From: Ephemerocybe angulata
Taxonomy: Eukaryota; Basidiomycota; Agaricomycetes; Agaricales; Psathyrellaceae
Assembly (NCBI GenBank): GCA_013368325.1
Contig: JAACJK010000116.1
Span: 1-64,000 of the forward strand
Direction of reading: 5' to 3'
DNA length: 64,000 nt
Shown one piece after another: positions 35,189-46,893 of this stretch. A program made the translations under genes and the position numbers. The number at the start of each line of letters is the position of its first letter. Position 1 is the stretch's first letter. The notes under the pieces are model-generated. The model had not been told where the DNA came from. It did not search any database and worked only from the letters and a program-made list of their open reading frames with translations.

Positions 35189-36632
35189 ATGTGCTCACCA
35201 AGCATACTCGAATTCCACAGCACGGCATCTCAGCTTGCTGCAGCTGCCTCAATGGGTGCGTTAAAGAGCGTTCACTCGAAGGGCAGGGGCCCAACTGACA
35301 ACTGCAAAGGCTTCCTCTACTACGACTACTTTCTCACTTTATCTAGAGAGGTAGAATGGATCTGGTTCGCACCTCAGAAGCACTCGTTGGGAACCGCACT
35401 CTTCTTTGCGAATCGATACCTGGCAGTAGTGGGGCACATCCCCTACATGTACGAGTTCTTCACGTTCAGGAACGACCCGGAAAGAATAACAGTGAGTGTC
35501 GTCATTCTTCTGATAAACGGTCGCCTGTAGAGCGGTGCTAATTTACTATCACGGTTTATCCTTGAAAGATGTCAGTGATTCTTCTATTCAGAAGAAGAAG
35601 GATGTCAGACTGACGATCTTTCGATAATGTCCTAGATGTGCGGGGCTAAGGATTTACCGAGAGGTCATGAACTTCGTCGTGCAAGTGCTTGTCTCCTGTA
35701 TGTCACCTCCCTCTTCAAATTCAAAGCCTGCACCAGATTCAACACACTCTAATCTCACTTGCAGTCTTCCTCATTGCACGGACATATGCTCTATGGAATA
35801 GGAACAAAATGATTCTTCTTCTAATGCTAGCTGTTTCTTCCCCCGTTATTATCTACACTATGGTACGCCCTCTACCAATAGCCTCCTGGACCCACCAACT
35901 CAAGATGGAGCTCGCTTGCAGACTATCTATGCTATAACGCATGAGGAGCTGCGTAACCCTTCATTGAAGAACCTCCTTCATCATAGCTGTCTTCTCAAGT
36001 ACTCGGAAAGTCGTTCAATAAGTGAGTTAACTTCGTTGCTTGCTCACTCGATTGGGATTGGATATAACTTTTCCACGTCTTCCTATAGAAATCCTCGTCT
36101 CGTGGATAGGAGTCTTGGTATTCGACACCCTCATATTCGCCTTATCTCTGTACAAGGTGGTGGAATATGCGAAGATGGAGCGGCCACGTATCTTGGAACT
36201 CTTGGCCCGAGATGGAACCATATATTTTGGGTACGGAAATCCCGGTTCTGCGTTATAAAAAGCCCCGGCTAATGTTGTGACTCTAGTCTGGTTTCGTTAA
36301 GCTGCTGTGCTACCGTTATCACCTACTGGCCTCATGTCTTAATGAAGGATCCTTATTCCCGAGGCGCGGCTGAAATTATTGCGAACAGCCTGGCATCTAC
36401 CCTCGCCTCACGCCTCTTCCTCAATTTACGCGACCCAGCGGTGTCGACCAACGCACGCTATGATATTACCGCTCAAACAGGGTTTCCGGAAGATACTCGA
36501 TTTGAATTCTTTCCGAATAGGTTTTATGGCGCGTGGAGCAGAGGAAACCACAATGGGGCTGTTACCATGAGCGTGCAATTGCAGACTTTAAATTATCGTT
36601 CAGGTGATTGGGGCGATTCGTCTGGTACTTGA
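35189..36632 (+). CDS. DUF6533-type seven-helix membrane protein
   Basis: Model: join(35189..35255,35310..35491,35531..35553,35636..35697,35765..35862,35922..36021,36089..36230,36287..36632), 339 residues in frame. The N-terminal FLYYDYFLTLSREVEWIW is the DUF6533 signature of agaricomycete membrane proteins. Helices follow at ALFFANRYLAVVGHIPYM, VLVSFFLIARTYALW, ILLLMLAVSSPVIIYT and LVSWIGVLVFDTLIFALSLY. The segment LASTLASRLFLNLRD near the C-terminus is the usual family ending. The exon at 35531-35553 and its 39-bp upstream intron are inferred from phase and are the weakest part. The function is unknown and presumed receptor-like. Confidence 0.72.
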
Positions 36633-38936
36633 TAATCTGTTGTATTCCTACTTTCATATCTAATATCATTCACCGCCTCGAAGCTAAGATTCGAGCCCAA
36701 TTCATGTAGTAGACTGTAGGCGAGACTGACGTTCAGCCCGTGAACCCTTCCCGCATAGAACCTGATGATAGGCCCAATCGTCAGCCCTCCAGTGTTCACG
36801 GTGCCCTGGTCCTCATCCCTGCATATTTCGCTTCCTTCGACCAACTCACTTGGGCATGTCACCCTGTCCTCCCATCAATCATATTAGATGCAAGACAACG
36901 ATAACTCAGCCTCTCTCGTCCTTCCGGAAGCCACTACGTACTCCAAGCGCATTAGTACGGCAGGCAGCTAGCATGATACAGGGCTGCAGGTGGCGAAGGT
37001 CTTTGATTGTAACACCCACCTCGCGGAAATTCTGATAGGAACAGGGCCCAAGCAGGGTATAGTACCTGGGACCGGTGGAGGAGAACGAGAACGACCAGTG
37101 TTCCTTGTGAACGTACTTGAATAACGGATCTCAGATGTCGCCTCTTTCCATTCAAAGTTAGTCATGCATTCAGTGGGTCGAGTTTCAACAGCTCCTTCGC
37201 CTCATCACCCCTACCCTCGTTTTCCGCCTCAATCCCTGACCCTGTATAAGGGCACGGCAGGTAGCTCGTCCGCTTGATACTCCGACTGAAGGCGCAGTTC
37301 AAGATACGGTTCCTTGACAAGATCAGGATCAGACGAAGCCTCGGATTGCGTCGAGGCAAGTCGGTGTGAATGCGCTGCGCGCGCAAGTTGCCAGACGCGG
37401 GAACACGACGGTAGGTGAGGCTTTTCAAGAAAGAATGTGCAAGTACGGGAGGCGGCCACTAGATCTTTGAGTGAGGACATGTTGAGGTCCGAGGAGTGAG
37501 ATTCCAGGTATGTCGCTGGTAGATGTTGCTTTCCGATTCTGGGACGGTCGCTGGCTTCACAAGGATGGAAGTGCAGGGATAAGCAGCCCGGGGCAGAATA
37601 AGTACGGTTTCCATCGAGAGTTCAAGGTCAATTCGTCGAAGTTCATAGCACACCCTTGCAGCGCCCTGCTGGATGAGGAGCTCCGTCGGCTGCATCCGGC
37701 CAACTTCAGGGTATTTGTCGGAGGGCTCCAGAGTGCTGCTGGCTCTGGTAAATGGGCGTCGATTTGGTATGTTCGGTTTACGAATAGCGTTCAAGGGGAA
37801 TGTAGCCGGGATACTCGAAAGGAGAGGATGAAATTGAGAAAAAATCCCTAGCGAGTCACAATTCCCACGCTAGCCCTAACCCCACTGGCAATGACGCACC
37901 CAATGACGCAACTTGAACGGGCGCTTGTTTGGCGGTTGCACGCTATGGTGTTCGGGTGGGCAAGCGTCCTGCGAGCACCTCACAATTTCTTACCCATCCT
38001 ATGGTGAGGTGAGGGCTACAAGTTAGGTATCAGAAGGTAGTCAGAGGTTAAAAATCTGACCGTGCTAGCAGCAAGGCAGATTCAGAGATCACCGGGGCGT
38101 GGCCTGGTCCTCAGAGCTAGGGACACATTACAACTTTCATGCGTGTGATCACCTAGTAGCTGATATATCTACCAATAGGAGCCATTCTATTTTGACAATG
38201 CCAAATCGGTGCAATCCCACTCGACCTAGGCCGCTTTCGCCCATTCTCATCGTCTCGACTCTCATCGACCACACCCCAGATCTCTGCTACGAAGGTCAGA
38301 TTGCGATAACAGAATTCTCCCGTGAGGCGCCAAATAGTACTCCGAAGAACTTTATCTGGGGTACTGCCGAAGTTGCGAAATAGTTGTGGCCAACGCTTTG
38401 GGACGTTGTGGTCACACAGTCTTGAGGGCTACCTCCACCCATCGCCGCCCTCTGGCAACTCTAATTGCAGTAATCCTCCCCATGCTACCACCTCTCCCGT
38501 GGGCTTGCGCATAATTTAAATTCTTGGACTTCCGTTTTTGCGCAAATTTGGAGCTTTTTGCATCCGGGGATGCTTAGAAACCTGAAATTCCAGCTCTATG
38601 CCATTGCCGAGGCTCGGGGTCAACCTTTCTATCCTTCTCGACTCAATGAGCCTTCTGAAAGTTAAAAAATTTGTAGTCCCCGCATATGTGTCTTCTTCTG
38701 TGAGTGTGCACCGGGGTAACCCAATCATACGCTACGGAAGAGACCCCAAGACAATTTCAAGGGAGTGGTATACCGTATATGGTGGCGACTCCCGAGCCCT
38801 CGACTCTTCGCAGTGCTCACTTCGATCTCTAAGAAGTAGAGCAATACAGTTCTAAAGAATCTACGGAAATTATATGGTTTTAAGACGGCTGACTCTCTTG
38901 CATATCCGCACCCGTTCTTTGGATCTGGGTTTTTTG
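36633..38936. other. No confidently supported gene
   Basis: A minus-strand frame at 37229-37480 starts MSSLKDLVAASRTCTFFLEK. A different frame ends EAENEGRGDEAKELL before 37162, so a small two-exon gene is possible, but I could not find a clean junction. Other frames look incidental. Confidence 0.3.
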
Positions 38937-39093
38937 GGGGGATGTCCTAGATTGGAGCGTTCTATCCCAGAACCAACAAGTGGGCCCCGAGACCAGCTGT
39001 GATAGATTGCGAGATTTCCAGCTGGTCTCGACTCTCGGGGTCCACTTGTTGGTTCTGGGATCTGGGTAGAACGCTCCAATCTAGGACATCCCC
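38937..39093. repeat. 157-bp foldback (long hairpin) element
   Basis: GGGGATGTCCTAG at the left end is matched by CTAGGACATCCCC at the right. Complementarity continues inward for about 65 bp on each side with a few mismatches and small bulges, leaving a loop of roughly 20 nt. No protein is encoded. It could be a MITE of the foldback type or a source of hairpin RNA. No target duplication was evident. Confidence 0.85.
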
Positions 39094-39220
39094 GGTCCTT
39101 CCTTCATTAAATAGACATTATATAACTGGCAGGTTCAGCGGGTGAAGTACCACTCTGTAGTTAGCGGCTCACAACCTCCCCATTCGCGCTGTCAATCCAA
39201 TCCCCGTATCTAGCGTTCTC

Positions 39221-39569
39221 ATGTGCTACAACACCCACAAGCTCGACCGTTACAGCTGCAACCATGACTATGTCACAAAACGAGAAAAGGTGAGCACCTT
39301 GGACCCGGTGTTTGCTTTCACTGACCCGTGCCCCACCGTCGTCCGTCAACTCAGATGGACTGTCGCTCTAGCAGTTGCGGATATAGTTTTTCGCATCGCG
39401 AAGATGTTCACAACTGCCCTGCGACCTGCAACCAAATGTGAGTCCATGCGTCCTATAAATTGGCTTGTGTAGCTGAAGGCGCTCGGCGTCACGTAGTATG
39501 GGAGATCCTGTTGTTCTCGAGCCGGACCATGTGAACATGAAGTGTGATAACTGTAAACACAGATTATGA
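39221..39569 (+). CDS. Small Cys-rich protein, paralog 1
   Basis: Model: join(39221..39289,39355..39437,39497..39569), 74 residues. The protein has repeated Cys/His spacing: MCYNTHKLDRYSCNHDY, MDCRSSSCGYSFSHRED, NCPATCNQ and KCDNCKHRL. The pattern C-x-H ... C...C..S..H...C...C and the final CxxC suggest a small zinc-binding fold. This is inferred from residue pattern only. There is no signal peptide. Exon lengths (69, 83, 73) and phases are identical to the gene at 41495. Similar 70-90-residue Cys/His proteins are frequent in mushroom genomes and uncharacterised. Confidence 0.75.
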
Positions 39570-40408
39570 CGATGGAGATTGCGAAGTAGAAGCAATAAAG
39601 GGTCGCCATATATCATTATCATGTACATGAGAAGGATCTCCAAACTTGTCCCTACTGGGGTCTTTTGGCGCCGTCCTTGGAAGTGTTTGAGCCAGTCTGA
39701 GAACAAGCCTCAAGCATCAGGGCCCGCTAAGGCAGTAGGAAAGTACCTGAGCACGCCCACCCGCATCGCCCACAGTCAATGCACTTTTGGAAGACAAGTT
39801 TGGGTCGTTAAGACTCTGGCCCGAGGTCGAACGAGGGCCCAGAGCTTTAGTGCATGAGCGATGCACAGTGAGAACGCGCGTGGAAGCGTGAAACAAGGAA
39901 CGGCGAGCATTCTGCAGCTGGCAGATAGTAATAGTTCGGGGCATGTGCGCGAACACCGGACCGCCATTGGCCGACGCATTAGTCCTAACCCTAGCCTCAT
40001 GATCAACCAACAATGGGACGCAATAAACTTCGTGATGGGCGCTTGTATAAACTTCGCAAGCGTTCGACCGCCTACGGTCTCCCACTTGGTCAAGATGAGG
40101 ATACTAGTGGAATTCGACGCGACATACTGCCAGGGTAGAAATTCGGCCATTGAAAGGGTGCCAGGGGGAAGCTTAATGCTATAAAATTGGGCTGCGTCCA
40201 GGCTCGAGGGGAGGCAACTTTTGATCCGGTAAGGCTTAGACGTTGTCAAAGTGGGCTGGTTCAATGCGAAGGCGTAGGACCCGCCATAAGGCAACTGTTA
40301 TCTTAGGATCTCAGTATTGGGACGTATCGGCCAAGGTTTGATTCCACGGTAAGATATAGCTTCCATTTAACCTTTTTCATCATTCGCTCCTTTGGCAATG
40401 TCCTGGCA
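39570..40408. other. No supported gene
   Basis: A 172-codon minus-strand frame at 39776-40294 overlaps several others of similar length and shows no motif. I regard them as incidental. Confidence 0.4.
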
Positions 40409-41102
40409 TCCACAATAGGACCCCTGGCATCCACCTAAAAGGCCACTTCCCTACTAGTAAATTCCGCATTTTCTGGATTCTTACCCCGACCATTTTCGCC
40501 CAAATTCGGTCGATTTTTATCCGAATTTCGGAAGTGGCATCCAAAAGACCCAATTTTTATCCGGTTTCGGTATCAGGCCTTTCCCAGGTCCAAATACGCG
40601 TTTTTTCTTCTCCTGAGTGCCAATCGAACATTCTAGGGCTCAGGAGCATCCATAAATTTGCAAATATAGCTCGTGCTTCGAAGGGAAATGATAATACATG
40701 CTAAGTGTCCTCATCGTCCGAGAGAGCCCCATCAGCCGCCTCAGTCCTGTCAGACTTCGTAAAGTTCGTGCAAAATAGGCTGGGAATCATTGTATATTAA
40801 ACTGGCTCACAAAATGGCTACTCTGGGACAAGAATAAGTGTTCATTCGACCTGTCGTGCACTATGATTCGTGCCGCCCGGCGCTATGTTCGGGCGCTTAT
40901 GTCACGGCCTTGCCGCCCATTTTCCATCCGGACCCGGATGAGGCATCATTGGGAGCCAATTGTTATCCGGTTCTGGGAGGAGGCATTTTTCCAATTTCTG
41001 CGATTTTATCCGGGCATACATAAGGGATTTCGCCAAATTTTTCGATTTTTATCTGGTACATGAAGTGGCCTCATAGGTGAATGCCAGGGGTCCTTCCACA
41101 AG
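40409..41102. mobile_element. MITE-like element, about 33-bp TIRs
   Basis: The element runs 40417-41094. Both ends begin AGGACCCCTGGCAT, and the TIRs agree at 30 of 33 positions. The flanks are TCCACAAT (left) and TCCACAAG (right), an 8-bp target duplication with one mismatch, as expected of hAT insertions. There is no transposase. Internal repeats such as ATTTTTATC(C/T)GG recur near both ends. Confidence 0.85.
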
Positions 41103-41494
41103 GCCACAATGGTCAGGTCCGTGCTTCGAAATCGACTTGCAGGACCGCCAGTCCATCGGTCGTCCTTCTTACTACAAAACCGGGTGATTACCTATCCGAT
41201 GCTTTTCTTCTTTGAACGTCGAAAGTGTGACGGCCGCCTGGGACGATTCATCTCCTTGTTTTTTGGGGAAGACGACCTGGATCGGGCTCCCATGTCCCAG
41301 GTTTACGGGAATAGAGGTCGGGTGAGCATGCCTTAATCGGTCACAGGACCAAAGATCCTTGGAATATATCTTTTCTTGAGATTTTTCCTGGCAGTATAAG
41401 GCCTGGGCACCCTGATGGGCGTATCTCTATTCCCAACCCCGTTCATACAATCACATACTCAATCCAACCCACTCCTCACACATATATAACATCG
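41103..41494. other. Upstream region of the second Cys-rich gene
   Basis: CATATATAACATCG just before the start codon at 41495 resembles a TATA-like element, but it is too close to be certain. No other feature is seen. Confidence 0.35.
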
Positions 41495-41888
41495 ATGTGC
41501 CGCATCTCCCACAAGAACAATCTGTACGACTGCGGCTGTTTGCACCTCATAAAAAGGAAGAAAGTAAGGTCTCTTCCACGCCCGGTACCATTGCTGCAAC
41601 TTTGATCGAGCGCTAAAATGACTTTAATTTGACCCGTCTCGCATCGTCGAACTCCCTAGGTTGACTGCGAATCCCTCAATTGCGGTTGGAGCTTCTCCCA
41701 CCGTCAGGGAGTGCACGACTGTGTCAATCTCTGTAATCAAATGTGAGCACCACTTTACTTTGTGTTTATCACCATGATCGCTGAATATCGTTTGTGTTTT
41801 CTGTTCGCCGTACAGCATGGGCGAGCCCCTTATTCTGGAGCCGGACCGAGTTTTCAAAACGTGCGACAGGTGCAGATACGGTCTCTGA
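41495..41888 (+). CDS. Small Cys-rich protein, paralog 2
   Basis: Model: join(41495..41563,41660..41742,41816..41888), 74 residues. The Cys/His spacing closely parallels paralog 1: MCRISHKNNLYDCGC, VDCESLNCGWSFSHRQG, DCVNLCNQ and TCDRCRYGL. The third exon starts with nearly the same words in both (MGEPLILEPDRV versus MGDPVVLEPDHV). The exons match in length and phase; the introns do not. The copy arose by local duplication, with divergence since, and both frames are intact, so both are probably expressed. Its role is unknown. Confidence 0.78.
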
Positions 41889-42511
41889 GTCTGGGATGGA
41901 GACTCAAGAGGTTGGCCTAGGAGCTGGACTGAGCGCTTTATCGCGTGCATGAATGAACCCGCAAGGTCGGGCCGCTTGGCAAGGGTGCGTGACTGTGTCG
42001 ATGCAAATAGGATGTAACATGTAAGCAGTAGTAGTCTAACAAGAAGTTGGAGAAAATGCACACGGGGGACGCAATATATCCCTCAGAGACACCTCCCAGT
42101 TCAGCTCCAACGCAATCTTCCCCCGAGGCGCTGGAGAAAGCACCACCAGTGAAACTTTCCGTTATCAAGCGGCTCTAGACCACTGTACAGAATGACCGCG
42201 GTTACCCCTCCTTCTCCCATTGTGCAACGAGGCCCCAACTAACCTCAACATGTAGCGCCCGTCGATAGTGCCGATACTTCAAGTGCGGGAGAACAGTGGC
42301 ACCTTCATACCCCGGAATCTGGTCAATGTAAGGTTCTCAAGGGTCGGTCGATAGCGTGGGCTTGGTATCGCGAGGGTGATCCGGCGGCTGAACACCTATT
42401 GACCGACTTTCGGATGAGGAAGCCCGGTTGCGAGAACATCTTGACCAAAGGGTGGTATGTGAGGTGAGTCGATGGATCTGGTTAAGAGTGGAACAGGCGT
42501 AACGTACATAC
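41889..42511. other. Nothing clearly supported
   Basis: A 145-codon minus-strand frame covers the antisense of the preceding gene and is a shadow. Downstream exons of the minus-strand gene described next may lie here, but I could not place them. Confidence 0.3.
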
Positions 42512-42805
42512 TCGACGGGTTGTCGAAGCGTCTATCACCGAGATTCAGAGTGGTAGATCCGTTGAGCAGGGCATAATACCCTGACGCGTTCTTGGTGGTG
42601 ACCTGCATGTCGAGGTTAGACGAGCAGGTTATACATTGTACCAGACTATCGCGATTCGGAATACACACACATTCGAATCGACAAGCGGCAGACGGCCTTG
42701 ACCCCCATATTCAGACCCGGATCCGAGACTTCAAAGCTGTCCAGGTGTCTGGCGTCTACCGCCAGCGTACAACCCCCTGTTTTTGTCAGCGCAGGTTGTA
42801 CATCT
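42512..42805 (-). CDS. Partial hypothetical gene (two exons placed)
   Basis: Two exons join in phase: complement(join(42512..42602,42667..42805)). They read through VQPALTKTGGCTLAVDARHL, MGVKAVCRLSIRMC and KNASGYYALLNGSTTLNLGD. The text looks coding, and both junctions are GT-AG. Neither the first nor the last exon could be identified. An adjacent minus-strand frame to 43025 may contain the upstream part in other frames, so this may be a decayed gene. I do not recognise the family. Confidence 0.4.
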
Positions 42806-43709
42806 CTAGGATCTGAATCTTGTTCCCAAAGTTTCCCGCCGGAGCGTCATCAAAAGAGTGGGATTGGGGATATGGTGGGACGTCCAACCTGGCACCCAGA
42901 TGATTACGGGCGCCCCAGTTAGGTCCCAGCCTTAGGTGGCGAAGGAAAGTAGATAGCTGGTGCAGCGGTTGTGTCCGACGGTCGTACAAAGCCAAGAAGA
43001 AGCACTTGGGAAGTAACGACCCCAAGCCGCCCGGGTGCCGAATGTGCTGAAACTTGAATTACGCAGCCGCGGCTTCGTAACCGTCTCATGATAGCGCCGC
43101 GCTCCGAAAAAAATAGTACGCGTATAGCGCCGGTTTCACAGAGGACAGGTGTTCGAGAAAGCGAGTAAGCAAGCGGTATAGGCAAGCAAGTTATGTCCAG
43201 AACCGATACCCGAGCAGCACGAACAGGATACCACCAGGTTGTTGTAGTAGAGGAGAAGAAGAAGGTGGTTCGAAGGGCGCCAACTCGAACGATGCCAATA
43301 TCACCGCACGTGACGGCTATATTGGCCGACACCGGCGTTCTGCAGTGCAGGGACCTCTTACTCTTCCCCACACACGCACACGGCCCATCCCATCCCATCT
43401 CCTCCTCCTCCATTCCCCTCCTTCCCCTCCTCCGTTCTCTCTACTTCTGCCGCTCTCTGCTCCACCGAGCGCTCAAGCCCGGGTGCTTACTGCCAGGGCC
43501 ACCAGGGCGGGCCATATACCCATCTCATCCTAATCGGTCGACATATCTACTCCCAAACAAAAAGGCCCATTGCACTCCTACTCGAAGCCCTCCCTGGGCC
43601 CAATTCAAGTCCGAAATCCCCAATCTCGAATCTAAATCATCCGATATACACAAGATATACTATCTAACACACCCGACACTTTGACCCCAGGCACAAGGAT
43701 CGCCCTGCA
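42806..43709. other. Promoter region with long pyrimidine tract
   Basis: From about 43365 to 43455 the plus strand is almost entirely C and T (CTCCTCCTCCATTCCCCTCC and similar), roughly 260-350 bp upstream of the next start codon. CT-rich tracts are typical core-promoter features of highly transcribed filamentous-fungal genes. No TATA box is visible. Confidence 0.5.
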
Positions 43710-45841
43710 ATGTCCAATCCTTCCTATAGGATGCAACAGAGCTCCCGCCCACGGCCGTCGCCACTCGACTTTGCCTCCTCTCGCGCACCCTCACCCTCCT
43801 ACCGAAGTAGCACGATCCTCAGCCCACGCGCCGTCGACGACTCCCAGACGCTGTTGTACGACCTACCCTCCCCGCCAACAAGCCCGCGCAGCACGGGCAT
43901 AGGGACTGCCAATACCATGGGCATGGGAATGGGTGTGGGCTCGCGCACCAGTATCGGTATGGGCATAGGCTCCCCACCGACGAGCCCCCGCTCCCCGACA
44001 GGCTTCCGCCCACACTCGCGTACGGGCACGGGTGGCCGGCCCACGCCCCCGCCGAGTGCGCGCATGCGCTCGACGACCCCGCTCGGCTTTGCCCCGAGCG
44101 AGCTCGAGAGCTTCGCTGAGTACTGCAGAGCATGGTACGTCCCTCGATCTACCTCTCCCCACCCCCATCACCCACCCCATCCCCAATCCAATCTATACCT
44201 AATCCAAAGTACCTAATCCGTACCACACAATGCGAACGATTCTCATCATGGGTTCATCCATCTTCCAGGTACTTTCACCAAGACACCAAAGCCGGCACCC
44301 TCATGACCCAAACCCTCGCCACCCTCCCGCCCTCGCAAAAAGCCTCCTTCTCGCGTGTGCAGGCCTCCATCCGCGCCGCGTACCACCGCTCCGTGCACCT
44401 GCGCCGCCACGCAGAGTTCCGCGCACACCTCGCAGCTACGACGCCCGGCGCGTCCCTATCACCGCACGCACGCGCAGATCCAAGTGGGGCGGGGGCCCAG
44501 AAAGGTGAGGGTATATCCTAGCCATGTCTTGCGGTTTGGCTGGGGGATGATGATGCTAAACTTTGTGTCTATAGAACGGTATGAGAGGTTCGAGAGGTTT
44601 GTGTGCAATTGGTGCACTGCGGGGTTGCCAGGCACAAAACCATTCTTCGAGGCGTAAGTCTGACGGATGATTACCTTACCCTCCCCATCTTCACCTCTAA
44701 CAAATGATTAATCAGACTATGGGCTGTAATGCGACTGCAAGTCATCCCAGAAGATCTTGGTGGCGCAGGGCACAGCCGCATCGAATGGGAGTTTGACGAC
44801 GCCGTGTTCAAGGAGGCTGCGTGAGTGTTTGCCCCTTCCTGCCGTACTTTTGATTCCCAAAAAATGCAGTATGGTGTCGCCATTTTCGGGGTTGTGTTCT
44901 TGTTTGATGATTTGACGATTTGCTGACGCACCGACGTGTTTTGTAGAGGGAAGGACTTTATGCTAGAAGCTATAGACGTTCTGAAAGGGGTCCGTGCAAA
45001 TTCTCTCTCATCACTCAATACGTACAGCCCGAGCTAACAACCCTCCTTGCCCATAATCTGTGCTTCCACTCCCTCCCAAACGCAGGTCCTCGCATTCGAA
45101 GACCTCTCTTCCTCCAAGATCCCCTCACCATACACCCACACGAAAGACAGGAGCCTCGCCTCCATACACGCACGCTCGTACTCACAGCCTCTTGCCTCCG
45201 CCTCAATGTCGACCAACCCCAATTTCACCTCAGCAACCACAGCGACAACGTCGATAGCGAAGAGGGCGCGCGCGCCGAGCGACCCGTTCCTCGACGCCTC
45301 GCCTGCGCTTGCCCGGGGCGCACCGCAGGCCGACGAGCGCGGGAGCCCGTTTGGCGCCTCCGGGCCGAGCGGGAGCGGGTATGGGGGCGAGGATTCAGAG
45401 GAAGGGATGATGAGTGGGACGAGGAGGCGGGACCCGTTTGGGCTCGAGGATGGGCTCGAGGAGGAGGAGCCAGAGGAGTATATGCGGACGTGGATCGCGC
45501 CAGACCTTGCGAATCCGGAGCTTTTGGAGCTTTTGAAGCTGTTTCCGACGTTTATTACGAGGAGGCCGTTGCCGCGGTTTCCGCAGGTGGGGACGGCGGG
45601 GGTGGCGAGTGCGAATGGGATTGCGACGCAGAGGCGGCGGAGGGCGTCGTCGGATTTGGAGAGGGGGTATGGGGAGGGAGGAGGCGGGGAGGAGTATGGG
45701 GAGGATGAGGCGGGGGAGGGGAGGCGGATACGGGTGGGGACGGGAACGATGTGGGTTGGGGAGAGGAGGAGGGAGGATGGGTGGGAGGGGAGTTGGTGGG
45801 TTCGGTTTGTGCTTTGGTGGAAGAGGGTGTTTAGTTGTTGA
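43710..45841 (+). CDS. Conserved-looking hypothetical, helical domain in disordered protein
   Basis: Model: join(43710..44134,44269..44504,44575..44653,44716..44820,44947..44989,45086..45841), 547 residues in frame. Residues 1-130 are Ser/Pro/Gly/Met-rich. Residues about 133-310 form a helical domain beginning LESFAEYCRAWYFHQD and including ERYERFERFVCNWCTAGLPG and LWAVMRLQVIPEDLGG. The C-terminal 230 residues are acidic or Gly-rich with RTWIAPDLANPELLELLK. They end with a Trp-rich hydrophobic segment (SWWVRFVLWWKRVFSC) that may anchor the protein to a membrane. GC content and codon use are high, as in neighbouring host genes. Exon 5 ends at a GTCCGT donor, the weakest junction. The function is unknown. 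Confidence 0.72.
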
Positions 45842-46152
45842 TGTTTGTGGAAGGACGGGGGAAGGGGGTTGGGTAGTTGCATAACTGTTTTGTTGTACGG
45901 ACCTTGGACTAGGCATTGCATGGATTTACATTGTATTGGATTTTTTTGTGGATAGGATGTGAGAGTTGGTGGGTTCTTTCGCTGATGGTTAGGTACCTTA
46001 CTAAACACTTATTATTTATTTGCGCAGGCAGGTTACTGTTAGCGAGAGCGCGGTTTTTCTCTGTGCACGACTTATCTTGGGGGTTGGGTGCCGCGTTAGG
46101 CGTGCCATGCCCACTGAATAACACATACACACACTAAAGTGGCTGCAACAAT
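45842..46152. other. Convergent 3' flanks
   Basis: This is a short AT-richer spacer between two convergent genes. No features beyond probable 3' UTRs. Confidence 0.4.
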
Positions 46153-46893
46153 TCACGACACGCTAGTGGCAGCTAAGTATACCCTCGTTGTATTGTACCA
46201 CGACCACCTAAGAGCTATTAGATCATCATCTACTTGAAGCCAGTTCATCCAGGCTCGTTGTTCAAGCATCGGTCCTCGACGACGTCCGTCGTCGCTTAAA
46301 ATCTTGAAGACCTCGCCCTCCGTCCAGTAAGGCCTATTCGCGTCTGCCTGCCATTTGATAATGAGGCTGGCATATTCGTCGGCCGGGCTGTCGGGGACGG
46401 TCCATCCCTTCCACTGCTCGCTCGCCATCACAATACTACAATTGCACAACGTCAGCGGGCCTGCGTCTCTACTGTTAGGAGGGGCTGGATGGGCGCACAT
46501 GTACACATTCTCTCCGTGCTCAAAGTGTTTGTCAATTCTCCATGTGCTGTTGGACTCGCTATCGGATTCGCGGCTGGAGACGACTTCGCCGTTCTCTTCG
46601 AAAACGCATGCGACGCCGTCGAGGGCGATCTTGTAGGTGCCATCATCGTTCGCTTGGAAGTTCCACTGCATGAGTAGAGCAATCATCGATAGACGGTCGT
46701 GTCAGAAGCGGTGTTTAGTCAAGCTTAGACTTGAGTAGAGGTGTGTTGCTGAACGTACGGTGAGGTGTACTTCCTTTTCGTCCTCCCGGGGTATGGTGCA
46801 TATATCTCTACCGTAATGAGTACGGCCTACGGGGCGGTTGCCTATGAGACTGGTGATGGCGTAGCGGCCACTTGGGAGTGGTCCAGGTGCCAT
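46153..46893 (-). CDS. Beta-trefoil I66-like serine protease inhibitor, paralog 1
   Basis: Model: complement(join(46153..46435,46499..46665,46759..46893)), 194 residues. It opens LPSGRYAITSLIGNRPVGR, the usual start of mushroom I66 (cospin/PIC1-type) trefoil inhibitors. The repeat-like segments WNFQANDDGTYKIAL and STWRIDKHFEHGENVY follow, then GWTVPDSPADEYASLIIKW. There is no signal peptide, in keeping with these cytoplasmic defence proteins. Compared with the second copy at 62620-63224, it carries a C-terminal extension of about 45 residues (MLEQRAWMNWLQVDDDL and following). Inhibition itself is not demonstrable from sequence. A related non-inhibitory trefoil is the alternative. Confidence 0.75.

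Noticed and set aside
39776..40294. 172-codon minus-strand hypothetical gene
   Set aside because: It overlaps two other frames of similar length, lacks motifs, and no neighbouring exons splice to it.
43799..44186. Minus-strand frames rich in Arg/Gly/Ala opposite the hypothetical gene
   Set aside because: They are shadows of a GC-rich plus-strand exon that has a consistent six-exon model.
45034..46008. 324-codon minus-strand frame
   Set aside because: It is antisense to the last exon of the plus-strand gene. Its Ser/Pro-rich text mirrors Gly/Glu-rich coding sequence.
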